NCBI GenBank assembly: GCA_017621735.1
Contig: JAGASM010000036.1
Location: 1 to 64,000, forward strand
DNA from: Clostridia bacterium
Lineage (GTDB): Bacteria; Bacillota; Clostridia; Christensenellales; Borkfalkiaceae
Length of the DNA: 64,000 bases
Direction of reading: 5' to 3'
Both the position numbers and the translations under genes were made by a program. Of this stretch, positions 61,520 to 64,000 are shown in pieces. Every line of letters begins with the position of its first letter. Position 1 is the stretch's first letter. A model generated the notes under the pieces. It was not told where the DNA came from, ran no database searches, and saw only the letters and a list, made by a program, of their open reading frames with translations.

Positions 61520-61860
61520 GCGCGCGGGGTGCATGCCGTAGAGTGATGGCGGGAGCATGGCTTTCGGTGCGGGCTTTTTACGGGGCGCTTTGAAAAGGAG
61601 TGTTGTCTTTGTTTTGCGTTTTCGGCATGACTTTCGGTCGCGTTCGGGTTTCCGTTTTGAAATTACGCGGCGCGGGACAGATTGGGCAAATCCTGCATGC
61701 CGTAGTGTGATGGCGGAACGGTTGTTCGTGGTGGGCTTTGTGCGGGGAGCTTTGAAAAGGAACGTTGTCTTTGTTTTGCGTTTTCGGCATGATTTTCGGT
61801 CGCGTTCGGTTTCCGTTTTGAAATTACGCGGCGCGGGACGGATCGGGCAACCGCGCGCGC
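61520..61860. repeat. Two copies of a 175-185 bp repeat
   Basis: GCATGCCGTAGAGTGATGGC (61530) and GCATGCCGTAGTGTGATGGC (61697) head two similar units containing TTGTCTTTGTTTTGCGTTTT, TTTCGGTCGCGTTCGG and AAATTACGCGGCGCGGGAC. No gene. Confidence 0.85.
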
Positions 61861-62068
61861 GGTTTTCTGTTTAGAACGGTAGAGCGGAGCGTGCGGTTTT
61901 TTGTTTAGAACGGTAGAGCGCAGCGTGCGGTTTTCTGTTTAGAACGGTAGAACGCAGCGCGCGGTTTTTTATTTAGAACGGTAGAGCGTAGTGTGCGGTT
62001 TTCTGTTTAGAACGGTAGAGCGGAGCGTGCGGTTTTTTGTTTAGAACGGTAGAGCGCAGCGTGCGGCA
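61857..62068. repeat. 35-37 bp tandem repeat, six copies
   Basis: GTGCGGTTTTCTGTTTAGAA-CGGTAGAGCGCA recurs six times with few changes, right up to the nrdR promoter. The shortest unit of all arrays in the window. Confidence 0.9.
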
Positions 62069-62085
62069 GCATTGTAAAAAAACTC

Positions 62086-62114
62086 TTTACAACGCGGCGC
62101 AATTATGATATAAT
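62086..62114 (+). promoter_or_regulatory. Promoter of nrdR-ispG
   Basis: TTTACA (62086-62091), 17 bp, TATAAT (62109-62114); the -10 region continues into the palindrome TATAATAAATTATA. Confidence 0.78.
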
Positions 62115-62156
62115 AAATTATATCATTCCGCGACGAGGGCGGACGGGAGGCTTAAA

Positions 62157-62624
62157 ATGCGCTGTATGTATTGTAATTGCACGGAAAGCAAAGTAATCGA
62201 TTCGCGTTCCGCGGACGATGAGAGAACGATTCGCCGCCGCAGAGAGTGTATCGGTTGCGGACGAAGATTTACCACTTACGAAACGATAGAAATGTCGCCG
62301 ATTCTCGTTGTAAAGTCGGACGGTACCCGTCAGGCGTACGATAGCGGGAAGGTGAAGCGCGGAATCATCAAGGCGGCGGAAAAACGTCCGATCCCCATTG
62401 AACAAATCGACGCGCTCGTAGAAGATATTACCAAAAAGATATACAATTCTATGGAGCAAGAAATTTCTTCCAAGCGCATAGGGGAAATGGTCATGGACGG
62501 ATTAAAACATCTTGACGAAGTCGCATACGTACGGTATGCGTCCGTTTACCGTTCGTTTACGGATATTTCTTCTTTTATGATGGAATTGCAGCGAATGATG
62601 GAACGGAAGGATAAACAGGAGTAA
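62157..62624 (+). CDS. nrdR: Transcriptional repressor NrdR
   Basis: 155 residues. Zinc ribbon with MRCMYCNCTESKVIDSRSADD and CIGCGRRFTTYE, then the ATP-cone domain (VVKSDGTRQAYDSGKVKRGI). Represses ribonucleotide reductase genes in response to ATP/dATP. GGGAGGC before ATG. 4 bp before ispG. Confidence 0.96.
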   Translation: MRCMYCNCTESKVIDSRSADDERTIRRRRECIGCGRRFTTYETIEMSPILVVKSDGTRQAYDSGKVKRGIIKAAEKRPIPIEQIDALVEDITKKIYNSMEQEISSKRIGEMVMDGLKHLDEVAYVRYASVYRSFTDISSFMMELQRMMERKDKQE

Positions 62625-62628
62625 GCAA

Positions 62629-63675
62629 ATGTCAAACAAGACCGTTTGCGTAAAAGACGTGCTCTTGGGCGGCGGAAAAATTGCCGTTCAAAGCATGACG
62701 ACGAAAAAAACGAGCGGCGTGGAGCAAAGCGTCGCTCAAATTTTACGCCTGCAAGAGGCGGGGTGCGATATCGTCCGCGTTGCCATTTTGGACGAGGACG
62801 ACGCGCGCGCGTTAAAGGCGGTCAAGGAGCGCGTATCCGTGCCCATTGTTGCGGATATTCATTTTTCGCCCCGTCTTGCGATTCTGGCAATCGAGAACGG
62901 AGCGGACAAGGTACGCATCAACCCCGGGAACATCGGCGGGGAGAGGGAAATTGCGTCCGTCGCACAGTGCATTCGTGCGCATCGGATTCCCGTTCGCGTC
63001 GGCGCGAATACGGGGAGCATCGAAAAGCATTTTTTGCAGCAATACGGAAAGAGCGCGGAGGCACTCGTAGAGAGTGCGCTTTCCAACGTTTCTTTGCTTG
63101 AAAAGCACGGCGTGGAAGAAATCGTCCTTTCCGTCAAAGCGTCGTCCGTCCCGTTGACGGTAAGCGCATTCCGATTGCTTTCTTCCCGATGCGGGTATCC
63201 GCTGCATCTCGGGGTAACGGAGGCGGGAACGGAGCGCATGGGCGTAATCAAGAGCGCGGTGGGAATCGGCGCGCTTTTATTAGACGGAATCGGCGACACC
63301 ATTCGCGTTTCTTTGACGTCCGATCCCGTCAAAGAGGTATATGCCGCGCACGATTTGTTGCGTGCTTGCGGGATTGAGAAGGATTACGTCGAGGTCGTTT
63401 CCTGTCCGACTTGCGGGCGGTGTCAGTACGATTCGATGGGGCTTGCGGAGCGCGTCAATCAGCGCGTTTACGGCATCAAGAAAAAGTTAAAGGTCGCCGT
63501 CATGGGGTGCGTGGTAAACGGGCCGGGCGAGGCAAAAGACTGCGATTTGGGAATTGCGGGCGGAAAAGAGTACTGCCTGATTATGGAGCGCGGAAAAGAA
63601 CACGCAAAGGTAAAGACGGAAGAGGCGGAAAGGGAGTTTTTCCGCCGTTTAGAACAACTGTTGGACGAACGGTAA
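62629..63675 (+). CDS. ispG: 4-hydroxy-3-methylbut-2-enyl diphosphate synthase (IspG/GcpE)
   Basis: 348 residues. Start with the family block VQSMTTKKTSGVEQSVAQI, ADIHFSPRLAI, KVRINPGNIG, and Fe-S ligands in SCPTCGRCQYD and MGCVVNGPGEAKD. Late step of the MEP isoprenoid pathway. CAGGAG before ATG 62629. dxr and rseP, the usual upstream partners, are not in the window. Confidence 0.97.
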   Translation: MSNKTVCVKDVLLGGGKIAVQSMTTKKTSGVEQSVAQILRLQEAGCDIVRVAILDEDDARALKAVKERVSVPIVADIHFSPRLAILAIENGADKVRINPGNIGGEREIASVAQCIRAHRIPVRVGANTGSIEKHFLQQYGKSAEALVESALSNVSLLEKHGVEEIVLSVKASSVPLTVSAFRLLSSRCGYPLHLGVTEAGTERMGVIKSAVGIGALLLDGIGDTIRVSLTSDPVKEVYAAHDLLRACGIEKDYVEVVSCPTCGRCQYDSMGLAERVNQRVYGIKKKLKVAVMGCVVNGPGEAKDCDLGIAGGKEYCLIMERGKEHAKVKTEEAEREFFRRLEQLLDER

Positions 63676-63687
63676 AAAGGACGAAAG

Positions 63688-64000
63688 ATGAGAAGTAGCG
63701 AATATTTAAGCGAAATAAGAAGTGCGAGCGGGCTTTGTCGCGCCGTTTTGACGGGGATTACCGTAAAGGGGAAAAATGCAATTTTCCATCTTGCGACGGA
63801 CGTTCGCTATTCTCCCGAGGACGAGGCGCATGCACTTGCGGTAACGGAAAAGTACGTTCCGCAAGGGCTTTCCGCGCGGGTGGAAATTGTAAAATCCGTC
63901 CCCGACGAGGAGGCTGTGCGCAAAAAAATTGCAGACGTATTGCGAATTCGATTCCCCGGCGTGGCTGCGTTTATCGTGATGGAGGACATTGAGGTCGTCC
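63688..64000 (+). CDS. polC: N-terminal part of a probable DNA polymerase III PolC, cut by window edge
   Basis: Open from ATG 63688 to the window end (104 residues): MRSSEYLSEIRSASGLCRAV, then beta-strand rich VLTGITVKGKNAIFHLATD and a helical segment. Polar, soluble, no motif by itself. The call rests on the frequent Firmicutes order ispG-polC and on similarity in style to the PolC N-terminal domain. No catalytic residue lies in this part. Confidence 0.6.
   Translation, partial: MRSSEYLSEIRSASGLCRAVLTGITVKGKNAIFHLATDVRYSPEDEAHALAVTEKYVPQGLSARVEIVKSVPDEEAVRKKIADVLRIRFPGVAAFIVMEDIEVV

Noticed and set aside
61857-62068. CRISPR array of 36-bp repeats before nrdR
   Set aside because: Units follow each other without unique spacers, so it is a plain tandem repeat.

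Overview
The window looks like a chromosome segment of an anaerobic, probably spore-forming member of the Clostridia, most likely uncultured. Supporting signs are an intact SigK-type sigma factor, a Spo0A-family regulator, a trimeric electron-bifurcating [FeFe] hydrogenase (HydABC), LepA-HemW, RNase Y, FeoAB, many GGAGG ribosome binding sites and sigma-A promoters with 17-bp spacers. The lineage below class level is a guess; no rRNA or tRNA gene was seen.

Layout. Positions 1-7100 are an AT-rich mobilisable element of the Tn4451 kind on the minus strand: the 5' part of a large serine recombinase (cut by the window edge), TnpW, two small proteins, a MobV relaxase with a pMV158-like oriT and an attenuator-controlled leader, and a cargo of three unrecognised membrane proteins plus a SLOG-fold protein. 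From about 7300 the base composition becomes that of the host chromosome. 7327-23000 holds a sialidase-like protein, sigK, an rRNA methyltransferase with a pseudouridine synthase, a large surface protein, feoAB, a metal sensor with a P-type ATPase, and an ade-GNAT-rdgB-phosphodiesterase operon. 23000-31700 is mostly minus strand: EamA transporter, hydABC, ilvA-ridA and a GDPD. 31700-46300 has lepA-ogt-hemW, small regulatory and membrane genes, guaB, a truncated guaA, a DUF4097 lipoprotein, an ABC-F protein and spo0A. 46900-56260 is a plus-strand run ftsK-rimO-pgsA-cinA-recA-nadE. 57057-64000 holds rny, a Cys-rich protein, a YitT protein, a lipoprotein, nrdR, ispG and the start of a probable polC.

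Four things stand out. (1) The Spo0A homologue keeps its DNA-binding domain but has lost the phospho-acceptor Asp56, the Asp10/Asp11 pocket and Thr84, while a perfect 0A box lies upstream of its own promoter. (2) NadE has Gly at the place of the glutaminase nucleophile Cys, and GuaA has no glutaminase domain, so two amide-transfer steps look ammonia-driven. (3) Most long intergenic gaps are filled by their own private, decaying tandem repeats (36-180 bp units). At recA, hydA and, less clearly, the sialidase gene, the unit contains the last codons and stop of the gene plus its terminator, so gene tails were duplicated in tandem. A separate dispersed repeat carries a 16-codon mini-ORF with a good ribosome binding site. 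(4) Four genes have a consensus promoter whose -10 box ends 6-7 nt before the start codon, predicting leaderless mRNAs in an otherwise Shine-Dalgarno-rich genome.

All assignments come from reading the sequence and from memory of protein families; no searches were run.
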